Shown here: one piece after another, positions 11,513-22,923 of the stretch
How positions within the stretch are numbered: the stretch's first letter is position 1
Layout of the letters: the number at the start of each line of letters is the position of its first letter
Source of the DNA: Cordilura impudica
Taxonomy: Eukaryota > Arthropoda > Insecta > Diptera > Scathophagidae
DNA length: 64,000 bases
Direction: 5' to 3'
Assembly: GCA_963682025.1 (NCBI GenBank)
Contig: OY821517.1
Span: 18,316,048-18,380,047 of the forward strand
Program-made: the position numbers and the translations under genes
Notes under the pieces: generated by a model
Database searches by the model: none
What the model was told of the DNA's origin: nothing
The model's input: only the letters and a program-made list of their open reading frames with translations

Positions 11513-12295
11513 TATACCCTATACCACTATGTGGTTTGGGTATAATGACTTTGTGCTGCTGTTTGTAACAACCAAAAATATTTGACCTAGACCCATCTTT
11601 AATTATACCGATCCAATCAGAATCACTTTCTGAGTTGATTTAACAATGTCCGTCCGTCCGTCCGTCCGTCCGTCTGTGTGTCCATGTAAAGCTTGTAATC
11701 AAACTGCAGGTCGCAAATATGAACATATTTTGATGAAATTTGGTATACAAGCTTTTATCGGCCATGGGATGAACGCTATTGAAATTGGTGAGAATCGGTC
11801 CATGTTCAGACCTAGCGCCCATACAAATTACCCATATGAAATCGCCATAAATTGCCATAAGATCCAAATTGTCATATAGATCTTACTCAAATTGGGTTTG
11901 TATGCGTTCATTACATCCACTAATGAGTAGTCCAAAAATGATCCCTTTGACCCCATATAGAGCTGCTTCCCGATCTTCACTTAAATCTATTAAAAAACAA
12001 AAATATTGCACTGATTCTTCTCAAATTTTGTTTGTACATATTTTTGCAAAATACAAGAGACTTTAGCAAACATGATCAGGATCGGTCCATTTTTGGACCT
12101 AGTCCCTTTATAGATATAGCATCCGATATGAACTTTTTCATATCTGCAGCCAAAAAAATTAATAAAAATCCCACTCAAATTTGGTTTATGCTTATTTTCT
12201 ATATCGAAGTAGTTGGACCGAAAGATAGGGTCTCTAAACCATGGTATAGGGTATCATATAGTCGGTCTAGACCGACTATAATTTTCTTACTTGTT
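11513..12295 (+). mobile_element. Helentron (DINE-1/mini-me-like), copy a
   Basis: The 5' end is TATACCCTATACCACTATGTGG. ATACCCTATACC (11514-11525) has its exact inverse GGTATAGGGTAT at 12243-12254, a subterminal inverted repeat. A (GTCC)n tract lies at about 11646-11675. A perfect 24-bp palindrome centred on GTCTAGAC (12257-12280) is followed by a tail ending TTACTTG in a T run. Subterminal inverted repeats, a central microsatellite and a 3' stem-loop are the features described for non-autonomous Helentrons of the DINE-1 type; mini-me elements carry the GTCY tract. It sits inside the hAT element. Confidence 0.8.
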
Positions 12296-12684
12296 TTTGT
12301 TTAGTTATATTATATGAATACATTACTTTTTACAACTTGAAAATGTGTTTATATTATTTTATTGTTTTATCTAATAAGGGGGCCGCCATTTTTTTTGTTT
12401 TTTTCTTATGTGGATCGCAGTATCAGAAAGTTTGGAAACGCTGATCTAAGTTAATATATCTGTATGGATGTCCACTGTGAAATTAAACGAGACATTTTCT
12501 AACCCTATATAATCCTTATTCCGTAAATAAGTTCATATGTGAATTTCATTAGGGATTGCTAAAGAATAAAAGTTCATACAGATGATCCCAAAAAACCATA
12601 ATTGTATATTTCTCTTGTAATTCCAAAATCGGAGAACAACTTTTGACTACCATTTTACGCTCCCATTTTAACTTAAAGCAATAA

Positions 12685-12960
12685 ATGGTACTTTTTTAAG
12701 AAAAGGTACTTTTTGAAGAAAAGGATTTTAAGAAAATGTACGGAAAGGTACTTTTTTAAGAAAATGTACTTTTTTATGAAAAGGTATTCTAAGAGAAGGT
12801 ACTATAAGAAAAGGTACTTTAAGAGAAGGAACCTACTTTTTTTTTACGAAAATGTAGTTTTTTCGCAAAGGTACCTTTTGATGGAAAGACACTTTTTAAG
12901 AATTTGTTTTTAAATTTTTTTTTTTATAGAAAATTAACTTTTTTAAGTAAATGTATATAC
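12685..12960 (+). repeat. Imperfect GGTACTTTTTTAAGAAAA tandem repeat
   Basis: At least ten degenerate copies of an approximately 17-20-bp unit (GGTACTTT...AAGAAAA), with T-run lengths varying between units. A 66-codon frame across it is rich in Lys, Arg, Tyr and Phe only because of the repeat. The same array is present at 24096-24371 in the duplicated block. It lies just outside the hAT element. Confidence 0.8.
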
Positions 12961-13254
12961 ACAGCTGTTCAGATTAATTAAATTCTGAAAATTTGGAGGA
13001 AATCCGACATTGTTAACATGTAATTTTCATGTTTGTAAATTTTATATTTTTGTAATATAAAATATAATTTTGAACTTTTTGGAATTAACCCTAAATGTTC
13101 CAGGGGGTCAAATTGATCCACACATAATTTTTGGCTTTATTGTCAGCCAATAAAGAATAGTTAAATGTTAGTAAATAAAAAAAAAATATTAAATTTTAAA
13201 TCTTAAATCTTAAATCACAGTGATGATTATAGAAACTGATTGTTTTATAACTAG

Positions 13255-13340
13255 TTTTATTTATTTATTTATTCATATACAGAATATTTATTCTTACAGA
13301 CTACTTAGATTTAATAATATATTTAGTTATAAAACTTTAA
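13255..13340 (-). repeat. Second copy of the LINE 3' tail
   Basis: A TTTATTTATTTATTC run followed by ATATACAGAATATTTATTCTTACAGACTACTTA resembles the start of the adjoining LINE 3' end at 13341-13435 (TTTATT repeats, then ATATTGGTC, CTTACAGACTATTTA). It may be the tail of another, more severely truncated copy. Confidence 0.45.
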
Positions 13341-14742
13341 TTTATTTTTTTTATTTATTTATTTATTTATTTATTTATTCGTATATTGGTCTATGGAATT
13401 AATCCTTACAGACTATTTACAAAGAAAAACATTTTAAAATTAATTTTAATACATAAATATTCATGAATTTAGAAAGCATATTATTTTACTTTTAATTAGA
13501 TTAGTATTTAATGAGAAATCAATAAATCTATAAAGTTCATTAAATTGAATACACATTCTCCTGAGAGGGTCTGCATTTGCATAATTAGCTCTATAGAACT
13601 GTACAGATAAAGGTGAGAAGTAACGTGTTGGTCGTTGAGGAATGTTGAATGATATATTGTTAATCAGGAAACCAGAACAAACATCACCATTAATTATATT
13701 AAGAAGAAATGAAACATTTAGCATAGTTCTCCGGCTTTTTAAAGTTGGTAGCTTAATAAGGGCAAGTCTGCTGGTATAGGATGGAAGATTACTTGGATTG
13801 AAGTTTAAACTCCTAAGACAAAACAAAAGGAATTGTTTCTGCACAGATTCCAGACTGTCGGCATGAATTTGGTAGATTGGGTCCCAAATTATAGAAGCAT
13901 ATTCCAGGATAGGTCTCACAAGTGACGTATATATAGTTTTGGTGACATAGGGATCATTAAACTGTTTAGCCCAACGTTTTATGAAACCAAGTACACCTCT
14001 GGCTTTGTTGACAGTAATTGTTATATGAGGAATAAAGGTCAGTTTATGATCTAATAAAACACCAAGATCTATAAAGTTATCTACTTTATCGAGACAATAA
14101 TCACCCAGCACATAGTTGACAGATATCGGCCTCTTTCTGACGAAACGCATATGTTTACACTTTTTAAGGTTTAGCTCCATTAAATTTAAATTACACCAAG
14201 AATAAAATGAATTCAAATCATTTTGGAGAAAAACATGATCAGAGTGTTGATTATAACAGAAGAAAATTTTGACATCATCCGCATACATCAAGATGTTTGA
14301 AAAACGAATAACATTCGGAAGATCGTTATAAACAAAGAAAAAAGAAGCGGTCCAAGATGGCTGCCTTGTGGTACTCCTGACATTACATCTATCGGCTTTG
14401 AAGTAACATTTTTAAAACATACTTTTTGTGTTCTATTGGTTAAATAAGAATATATCCACTTTGCGCAAAGATTTGAAAATCCCATCATATGTAATTTCTT
14501 AAGAAGAAGTTTATGATTGACTTTATCAAAAGCCTTGCTGAAGTCAATTGACAATTGTAGTAAATTGTAATAGATTTGTAGAGGTTGAACATCTTTTTTG
14601 GAAACCATGTTGGAAAGAAGAAATTAACGTATTTACTTGATGGCATAGATAATCCGTTATAATTTTTTCAAAAATTTTAGGTATAATACTTAATTTAGCA
14701 ATTCCACGATAATTAGTAATATCATCATTGTTACCAGAAATT
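13341..14742 (-). mobile_element. 5'-truncated non-LTR retrotransposon (LINE 1)
   Basis: On the minus strand the reverse transcriptase domain can be followed in order: SGNNDDITNYRGIAKL (start, about 14740), IPKIFEKIITDYL, DFSKAFDKVNHKLLLKKL, SGVPQGSHLGPLLFSLF and the catalytic YADD (about 14285). A long C-terminal region ends near 13461. The frame shifts between the last two blocks, so it is inactive. The 3' end is followed by a (TTTA)n tail. Motifs suit the jockey/CR1 group. The 5' truncation point abuts the 3' tail of LINE 2. Confidence 0.85.
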
Positions 14743-16368
14743 TAAATTTAAATACTAAATTTAAATTTAAATTTAAATTAAATTTATCTTTAGTCACTTG
14801 GAAATCTATCTCAGAAGAAAGACTATTACATAATTTTTTGCACCTTGTAATTGGATCATTTAAGGCATAGTTTGATCTATGAAGAGAATCTTCAAATATT
14901 CGATTGTTTCTTAAATCCCTTGGTGGCAGGTATATATATATTAAACGGATCACAAATTTCCGAACAGTTTATGTCCCCAGATAAAACATTACATATAAAA
15001 AAATATTATAGAAGAATATGATCGACGATCATTTAAAGGTTGTAATCCTAAAAGTTTCCTTCTTACCACATATGTAGGCAACTCATAATGCCAAGAATAT
15101 TTTAAAATACTTCTAGTAAACCTCTTTTGAACACCTTCAACACGGTTTGAAGCCGTAATGTAATAAGGGCTCGAAATAATTGAACAATGTTCGAGTTTAG
15201 TACGAACCAATGACGTAAATAAAGATTTAAATGTAAAAGAATCTCGAAAATCCTTCGAATTTCTATTTATGAAACCAAGCATGCTGTAAGCTTCAGAAAC
15301 AATAAAGTCAATATGACTAGAAAAAGTTAAATTTACATCAAATATAACACCCAAATCTTTTACCTCAATTTCACGACTAAGATTTTTACCTCCAATACTA
15401 TAATCAAAAAAAATGGCATGAGAACAGCGAGTGTAAGAAACAACAGAACACTTTGTAACATTAACTGTGAACTCATTCTCACTACACCAGTTCGATAATT
15501 TGATTAAGTCGTCCTGCATTTGTAATGTAATCAACCACATTTGATATTCTAGCAAATAGTTTCATATCATCCGCAAATAACAAGCATTTTGAAAATTTTA
15601 AAACAGATGGAAGATCATTAACAAAGAGCACTAATAGAAGCGGTCCAATGTGTGTGCCCTGCGGAAGCACTAATCTGAAGTTTCGAATAATAATTACCAA
15701 AAGAGACTTTCAATTTTCTTTGAATTAAAAAGTTATGAGGAAATCCAAATGCAGAAATTTGCTTTAATAAAATATTATGAGTTACTGAATCAAATGCTTT
15801 CGCAAAATCTGTATAAACAATATTTAATTTAGATCTGAGTTCCATGACATTTAATATGTTATGGGTGACCAAAGTTAAATTCGTAGTGGTTGATCTGCCA
15901 GGCTAATGTACATTGTTTTACAATTGGTCTATAGTTTGTAACTTGTCTACGTTCACCCGATTTAAATATAGGAGTAATTTAACAGTATATCAAACTATCC
16001 AAATATTTACCAAATATTTAATACAAGTATTAAAAAGAATTGAGATGGCTTCAGCAATATTTTGTGAACATTTTTTTTTTGAAAAATATTGATGGATATG
16101 ACCGAATAGAGCACTTAGTACGATTTTTTAAGCAATTTATGACAATTCTATACTAATATCGAAATTTGGCATACGACCAGTAATCTGGTGTAATTCTTGA
16201 AAATCACAAATCTTAGATCTGGGCTTAACAAATGTTGATTGAAATAAAATAAATAAATCACAGGATTACCATCATATTTTAATTCTATATAATAAAATCT
16301 CCAGGAAGAGACTGTAAGATGGCGTGTTTAGAAAATTGCTTTCTATAGCTTTGTACTGTCAAATTTAA

Positions 16369-16410
<42 letters not shown>

Positions 16411-16515
16411 GGAGCGTTCTTTTTGCTCCTCATCGTTTGTGATTTTTCCATGATAGTCCTGGATTCGTTTAATGTCTCTTTTAGCACAATCATTAACAAC
16501 AGATAACCTGGACAC
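14743..16515 (-). mobile_element. Truncated non-LTR retrotransposon (LINE 2)
   Basis: Minus-strand blocks in order: SRLSVVNDCAKRDIKRIQDY (about 16510), a linker, ITPIFKSGERRQVTNYRPI, DFAKAFDSVTHNILLKQI (about 15800), LPQGTHIGPLLLVLFVNDL (about 15640), FADD (about 15570), VKDLGVIFD, then NYALNDPITRCKKLCNSL near 14840. The 3' end is an ATTTAA-rich tail near 14743-14790. Stops and frameshifts occur throughout, and a run of about 36 A interrupts the upstream part at 16371-16407. It differs from LINE 1 in sequence. The 5' side is cut by a Helentron. Confidence 0.8.
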
Positions 16516-16525
16516 AATTTATTTT

Positions 16526-17317
16526 TATACCCTATACCACTATGTGGTTTGGGTATAATGACTTTGTGCTGCTGTTTGTAACAACCAACAATATTTGACC
16601 TAGACCCATCTTTAATTATACCGATCGAATCAGAATCACTTTCTGAGTTGATTTAACAATGTCCGTCCGTCCGTCCGTCCGTCCGTCCGTCCGTCTGTGT
16701 GTCCATGTAAACCTTGTAATCAAACTGCAGGTCGCAAATATGAATATATTTTGATGAAATTTGGTATATAAGCTTTTATCGGCCATGGGATGAACGCTAT
16801 TGAAATTGGTGAGAATCGGTCCATGTTCAGACCTAGCCCCCATACAAATTACCCATATGAAATCGACATAAATTGCCATAAGACCCAAATTGTCATATAG
16901 ATCTTACTCAAATTGGGTTTGTATGCATTCATTACATCCATTAATAAGTAGTCCAAAAATGATCCCTTTGACCCCATATAGAGCTGCTTCCCGATCTTCA
17001 CTTAAATCTATTAAAAAACAAAAATATTGCACTGATTCTTCTCAAATTTTGTTTGTATATATTTTTGCAAAATACAAGAGACTTTACCGAACATGATCAG
17101 GATCGGTCCATTTTTGGACCTACTCCCTATATAGATATAGCATCCGATATGAACTTTTTCATATCTGCAGCCAAAAAAATTTATAAAAATCCCACTCAAA
17201 TTTGGTTTTTGCTTATTTTCTATGTCCAGTTAGTTGGGCCTAAGAGATAGGGTTTCTAAACGCATGGTATAGGGTATCGTATAGTCGGTCTAGACCGACT
17301 ATAATTTTCTTACTTGT
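16526..17317 (+). mobile_element. Helentron (DINE-1/mini-me-like), copy b
   Basis: Full-length: TATACCCTATACC start, (GTCC)n near 16660-16690 with more units than copy a, GGTATAGGGTAT near 17265, the 24-bp palindrome at 17280-17303 and the TTACTTG tail. It is roughly 90 percent or more similar to copy a by eye. Confidence 0.8.
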
Positions 17318-17815
17318 TCTTTTTTAAATCCTTTTTTTTCCCCAAAAACTTGGGTCTTCTAAGGAAAATCATTTGAAGATTTTGATTGTGTTCATATTAA
17401 GTCCCAATGAGTCTGCTGTCCATATATGGATAGCGTGTCTTTTGCCAATTTAAATAATTCTATAAGAAAAACTGAAAGTAAACATTTTAAATTTGTTTAT
17501 CAAAATTTTTTATAAGTGTAATAATTTACCTTTGATCCTTATTAAGACATAAATCACGTTCGATTTGGTAAAGGAATAAATTGTTTAAAATGAGTATTTT
17601 AAATTTTTTACTAAAATTTTTTTGAGTGTTATACTTAAATTGTATGTTTTATATAACAAAAAAATTACCTCTGAATTTAATTTTAAAATTTTTATATAAA
17701 AGCAAAGTTAATTTAGAATTTATAAATATTCTAAATACTGAAAACATTTGATACATTGACCTTTGACCTCGCTGCGGCTCTTGTTAACTGTATCCAATTT
17801 GGCTCAAATTTTTAC

Positions 17816-19560
17816 CAGGTCAGGCCCTAGGGTCGAGCCAGTTAGGCCATGGCTTGGGGCAACTGGCAGATTGGGGCGCCATAAATAAAAAAAAAAAAAA
17901 AATTAAATCAATCCTTCACAAGATATTATGGTACGTAATAAAAAAAAAAAAAAAAAAAAAAAACAAAACAAAAATGAGTATGTAAAAAAAAATGTAAATA
18001 ACTAATGATTAAACCCGTTAAATATATTATTTTCGTTTTTGTTCGTTATTTAAAAGAAAATCACATTTATCACATAGTTGGATTTGCATTTCACAATATT
18101 TGAATTTTTTTGGAATTCCAAGAATGATAACTAAACAAACGACGATTGTGAGGTACGGGAGCTAGTTTTTCAAAACAATGAAATTCATATTTATAATTTC
18201 TCTCTTTTTTCGTAGATAACAAAAATCCCTCATTATACAGAGTACATCAGTTATTCAGTGGTTAATTTTCTTATTCCTTATTTTCGTATAAAAAATTTTA
18301 TGTATTTTATGGTTGAAATTCGAATGTCCTCCTCAACCCCCCCCACCCTCACCCCAAAGAAGAAAATATTTTGATCAATGGATATGACTTTTCTGATCAA
18401 ACAATCTGACATAATGATTAAGAAAATTATAAAAGAAAAAGAAAAAAAAAAAATATTTTTTGTTGTCAGAATTTAAAACTACAAAAATATTTGAAATGGA
18501 TCAAATACATGCAAGATGGAAATTTACATGCAAGATGGAAGTTCTGTGTAAGAAATGTAAATCGCCGATGCGCTTTAAAATGACAATACGCTTGAAATGT
18601 AATAGACTTCGCAACAAAGACTTTGCAAGAAGGAACAGTTTTTTTTCGCTATAAAATTAAAGATAAACGAAATGCTTCATGCGACATATTTGTTTTTCAT
18701 TGCAGTACCTAATGCGTATATCTTCGTGCATTTCCGATTTGGTTCGAAGGCAATTACATGACTCTTAACCCTTTTCGGAAATATATGATATGATCATTGG
18801 GGTTCCTGTAATAATGGTTGAACTTGACGAGTACAAGTTCGGTAGGAGAAAATATCACTGAGAACATCGAATGGAATGCGTTTAGGTGTTTGGTGGTATC
18901 GAAAGAACGCCTGAAAGGAAAACTATTTTGGAGGTAGTCGCTAGGGGGGACGCTCAATCTTTGCACGAAATAATAATGAGATGTGGTTTGGAGGGCGTGT
19001 CGAGCCATCAATACGCAACTTTTATAATCATGAAGTGGTTGTCACTATGTCAATTCGTCGGAGACGATTGCGAAGACACAAACACAATTAAGGGTAGTTG
19101 GTTGAGAATTAAAAGTAAAGCTTCCATTAGGTGTAGAACCCTGAGAATATATCGCTAGTTCTCTTTGATTTTATATGGCGTTTATTAATAATGTTAACTT
19201 GTAGGATGCTTTTTTTTTGGAAACTTTTTCTTAAATTATTTTTTTTTTGTAATTTTTTTTTATCAGATGTCAGATAAATTTATTTCCGTATCTAGAACAT
19301 AAAAGTCATATATTCTTGTTTGGGGTGGGGATACAACCGAAAAAGTTGCATTGATGTTTTCTATATAAAAATAAAAATAAAAATAAAAATAAAATAAAAA
19401 TTGGTAATTTAGTATAAGAATAAAAATATTTTTTTTTTTAATAATTCATAATTTAGGTTACACAAAATAAAGTTTTTAGCTACTCTTTTTTTTGCTAAAA
19501 AATATGGGGCGCAACTTAGACCCTTGGCCTAGGGCGCCGCAAATGCTAGGGCCGGCGCTG
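17816..19560 (+). mobile_element. Transposon carrying a Merlin-type gene
   Basis: The left end CAGGTCAGGCCCTAGG and right end (read inward) CAGCGCCGGCCCTAGC are imperfect inverted repeats rich in GGCGCC. Outside lie ATTTTTAC (17808-17815) and ATTTTAAC (19561-19568), an 8-bp target duplication with one mismatch. Merlin and hAT elements both make 8-bp duplications, but the coding remnant is Merlin-like. An alternative is a Merlin nested in a hAT-type element: C-rich CACCCTCACCCCAAAG at about 18343 and TTTGGGGTGGGG at about 19319 face each other inside and could be inner ends. Confidence 0.7.
18460..19158 (+). pseudogene. Merlin (IS1016/IS1595-like) transposase relic
   Basis: An N-terminal zinc-binding piece (CKKCKSPMRF ... 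CNRLRNKDFARRNSFFS) is followed after a gap by MVELDEYKFGRRKYH (about 18815-18860) and a stop. In another frame comes VFGGIERTPERKTILEVV and, near the end, NTIKGSWLRIKSK then RCRTLR. These blocks follow the order in DDE transposases of the Merlin/IS1016 group: E-x-DE-x-KFG-x-RKY, VFGG-x-ER-x-xxK and NTIEG-x-W-x-x-x-K. The catalytic Glu of NTIEG is Lys here, the middle Asp motif is not recognisable and there are frame breaks, so it is dead. Confidence 0.75.
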
Positions 19561-19700
19561 ATTTTAACCATATCATGTAATTATAACCAAATTCTGCCCG
19601 TTGAACTTTAATATTCGAGAAAGCTGAAAATGCTCTCACCCTACTAAATATAAATACCTCATTTTAAAAACTATTCCACTTGATTTTAACACTTTGTAGG

Positions 19701-20613
19701 TTAATCATTTTCTTTAATAACTTCTCTTAGGCGGTTTGGCATGTTTTTGACCACGCTAGCTGTATAGTCTACCGGAATAAGGTCCCGTTCTTCCCGCAGC
19801 CTCGATTTTAGCTCAGATATAGAAGTTATTGTGTGTTTGCGGCTGCTAGGGTCTAATTCATCCCATCAGTTCTCAATCGGATTGATGTCTGGGAATGGAG
19901 CTGGCGGTTGGAGACATTCTTGAATCAATTGCGACTTGTGTTTTTGATCGTTATCTTGATAGAATTTGAAAGAATCCAAAAAATCCAGCTTATGAGCACC
20001 TACTTTTAAGTTTTGACATAGATATTCAAATGTGATTCTTTATTCATAATTCCGTCGATAAATACCAATTTTCCAACTCCCTTAACTTCCATACAACCAT
20101 GACACACCATGACGTGTCCATTTCCATGTTTGACAGTTGTTCTCAAATTTTGTTGTTGTAACTGCTCGTTTGATTTTCGCCATACAATTACACTTTCTTC
20201 GGATCCAAATACATTGTATTTGCTTTCGTCCGCAAAAATAATATCATCCCACCAAGTTTCCTGCTTAAGAAGGTACCTCCTTAGCGAAACTTAAACAAGC
20301 ATTTCCATTGAGTAAATTAACCAATGGCCTACGACGTGCTACCCGACCATTAAAACGTTTTGCCCTTATAGTTCTGATGCTGATACTTGTTTGCGAAACT
20401 CATTTAAAACCTCAGTGACTATTTTTGGTGCATTTTTAAAACGCGGATTGGCTTTAATTTTCCGAACAATAGAATTCTCTTTGCGTTCGCTGAGTTTCTT
20501 AGGCGTGCCTGTCTTCCTTCATGTTTGTACCTTCGGACTATGCCTCCAGCTGTATTTGTCTTCATATTAAAAATTTCGGAAAATTTTTTTGTAAGTTCTT
20601 TCTTTTTCATAGT
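19701..20613 (-). pseudogene. Tc1-like DD34E transposase relic, copy 1
   Basis: The N-terminal helix-turn-helix part opens with KKKELTKKFSEIF (about 20605), followed by GGIVRRYKHEGR. Near the other end are FYQDNDQKHKSQLIQECL (second catalytic Asp) and PDINPIEN (catalytic Glu), then a stop at the position of the usual Leu in ENLW, and finally VVKNMPNRLREVIKEND and a terminator at 19701. The D-to-E spacing is 26 residues instead of 34, so residues are missing, and several frames are used. A Helentron abuts its 5' side. Tc1 family; non-functional. Confidence 0.75.
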
Positions 20614-20616
20614 GGA

Positions 20617-21365
20617 ACAAGTAAGAAATTATAGTCGGTCTAGACCGACTATACGATACCCTCTACCATGGTTTAGAGACTCTTATCTCTTTGGTCCAAC
20701 TAATTCGATATAGAAAATAAGCATAAACCAAATTTGAATGGCATTGTTATTAATTTTTTTGGTAGATGTGAAAAAGTTCATATCGGATGCTATATTTATA
20801 GATCGAAACATGGACCGATCCTGATCATATTTGGTAAATTCATTTTGAAAAAATATATACAAACCAAACTTGAGAAAAATCTGTACAATATTTTTGTTTT
20901 TTGATAGATTTAAATGAAGATCGGGAAGCAGCTATATACGGGGCCTATGACTAAGAATTGTCCTATAGGGATTATTTTTGGACTACTGATTAATGGATAT
21001 AATAAACACATACAAACCCAATTTGACTGAGAGCTATATGATAATTTGGATCGTATGGCAAGTTAGTTCGATTTAATAGGGGTCATTTGTATTGGGACTA
21101 GGTCTGAACATGGACCGAATTTCACCAATTTCAATAGCGTTCATCCTACGGACGGTAAAATATATCAATATTTGCGACCTGTAGTTTGATCACAAGGTTT
21201 ACATGGACGCACAGACGGACGGACGGACAGACGGACTGACATCGCTAAACCGACTCAGAAAGTGATTCAGAGTCGATCGGTATAATAAAAGATGGGTCTA
21301 GGTAAAATATTTTTGGCAGTTACAAACAGCAGCACAGTCATTATACCCAAACCACATGGTGGCAT
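20617..21365 (-). mobile_element. Helentron (DINE-1/mini-me-like), copy c, cut by the duplication junction
   Basis: In reverse orientation: CAAGTAAG tail at 20618, palindrome at 20630-20653, a GGAC-rich tract near 21207-21240 and CCAAACCACATGGTGGCATA at the junction. The last few bases of its 5' end (GGGTATA) are missing here but present in the second copy at 32760-32766, which shows that the tandem join cut it. Confidence 0.8.
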
Positions 21366-22807
21366 ATTCAAAAAAATAGTTTCTGTTCCATCAAAAGAAC
21401 TGTTTGCATCATACCAAGTTTCCTATAGAATTGCGAAATGTAAAAACCCCATTCAATAGGTGAAACGTTAGTACTACCAGCAGCTATTAATATGGTTGAC
21501 ACAATGTTTGGAGAATCATATGCACAGCAGTTGCGAAATGCACCACTCGCGATAATATAGTTGGTAGAGGAATTGCTCATATATCTGAAGATCTTTGCGA
21601 TCAGCTAGTTTATCAACTGCACAAGCAATGTCAGGACGCAAAGCAGGTCTTCAAGCATTGGTTAAAAATAGATCACCTAAACTTATACGGACGCTCTGTA
21701 TGCTTCATAGAGCAGTTCTTGTATCAAAAAATATGAGTGAGGAGTTTAATAACATATTTTGTATTGTTACAAAAGCTGTAAACTATATCAAAAACAGTCC
21801 TTTGAAAGAGAGATTATTTGGAAAGTTGTGTGAAGATATGGGAGCTGAATATACATCATTCTTGTACTATTGTGAAGTACGTTGGCTATCTCGTTCAAAA
21901 TGTATTCAAAGAGTGTTCGAACTTAAAGACGAAATTGCGATCTTTCTTGCTGAAAATCACAAAGATGAGGCCTCTTTCTTTCGCAACGATAACTTTATTC
22001 TTAAATTTGCGTACTTAGTTGAACTTTTTAAAAAATTAAGCGATTTAAATAAATCAATTCAAGGTCCACAAATGCATGCTCTGATTCAAAAAGACAAATT
22101 CACGGCATTCATGAAAAAATTGAAGCTATGGATATCCAATTTAGAAAGGGACATATCGTCGTTCGTAAATTATTGTGTTCTATATGTTTTTTTTTTGATT
22201 AATCCATGTTTAAGTTCTAATAGTTCTTACTCTTAAAGGCGTTTTCAAAGAGGAATTTTTTTTAAACAGAAAAAACCACAAACTATAGTACTTTCCTTGG
22301 TAAGAAGGTCGCAATAATTTTATCGGTTTAGTTTTTTTTTAATTAGCAACTAAACTTTAGCAACTAAACTTTAACAAAAAACATATAGAACACAATAATT
22401 TACGAACGACGATATATGACATGATTCCAATTTGAAATGACGCCGGTACCTGAAGCAATATTAAAGCAATCAAAAATCTTTTTATTGAACATTTGCAAAG
22501 TTTACTAAAACATTTTTCACATTATTTCAACGATATTGATTTTACATAGTTTGCATGGATCTAGAATCCATTTTTGAATAACCAACTTGATGCAATTGAA
22601 TTGACAATTTTTGAAAAAGAACAATTGATTGAAATATCTTGCGATACTTCATTGCAACAGGAATTTGATAGTAAAGCTTTAATTCAGTTTTGGGTGAAAC
22701 GAAAAAAATATTATATTACTTTGTCGGACAGAGGAACAATAGTGCTGTGAAACCGGATTTTCTGCTTTAGCAGCCATGAAATCGAAATATCGAAATCGTT
22801 TAGTTGT
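21366..22807 (+). pseudogene. hAT transposase pseudogene, second copy, N-terminus missing
   Basis: Same content as 9955-11396, starting within the codons for FKKIVSVPSKELFASYQV, so the BED finger is absent. The associated hAT right end lies at 23854, followed by ATCTAAGT; the matching left end does not exist in this copy. Confidence 0.8.
22156..22412. mobile_element. 257-bp MITE, second copy
   Basis: Duplicate of 10745-11001 with the same inverted ends and TA flanks; carried along by the block duplication, not an independent insertion. Confidence 0.8.
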
Positions 22808-22923
22808 GGGTTCTTTTTCGGGTGGCTATTTCAACAATAACACCACAATTTGAGAAACTTTGTGCTTACAAACAAGCTCATTCAATTTTTTTCTATAAAT
22901 ATACATACCAAATTTTTATTAAT

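Larger units (their letters stand above)
8996..12443 (+). mobile_element. Complete hAT element with nested insertions
   Basis: The 8-bp direct repeat ATCTAAGT is found at 8988-8995 and 12444-12451, the expected target duplication of a hAT transposon. The left end begins CAGCGGTTTCGTGAAGTTTTT; the right end, read inward, begins CAGCGTTTCCAAACTTTCTG, giving an imperfect terminal inverted repeat with the usual CAG start. Inside is a broken BED-finger/hAT transposase gene, a 257-bp MITE at 10745-11001 and a Helentron at 11513-12295. Without the insertions the element is about 2.4 kb. The tandem-duplicated copy downstream lacks its left end. Confidence 0.85.
9955..21365 (+). repeat. 11.4-kb tandem duplication, first copy
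   Basis: This block recurs directly downstream at 21366-32759 in the same orientation, at an offset of 11411 bp for its first two thirds and 11393 bp near its end because of small length changes in homopolymer and (AAAAT)n runs. Observed differences are few: for example a 6-bp extra TCTGCA at about 27680, G/T in AATGAGTCTG versus AATGATTCTG, and C/A in TACCTTCGG versus TACCTTAGG. The unit starts inside the hAT gene and ends inside a Helentron, sharing one A at the join. Confidence 0.95.

Noticed and set aside
11640..11879. Reading frames with SVRPSVRPSV or RRTDGRTDGR
   Set aside because: They are translations of the (GTCC)n tract of a Helentron, and recur in every copy of it.
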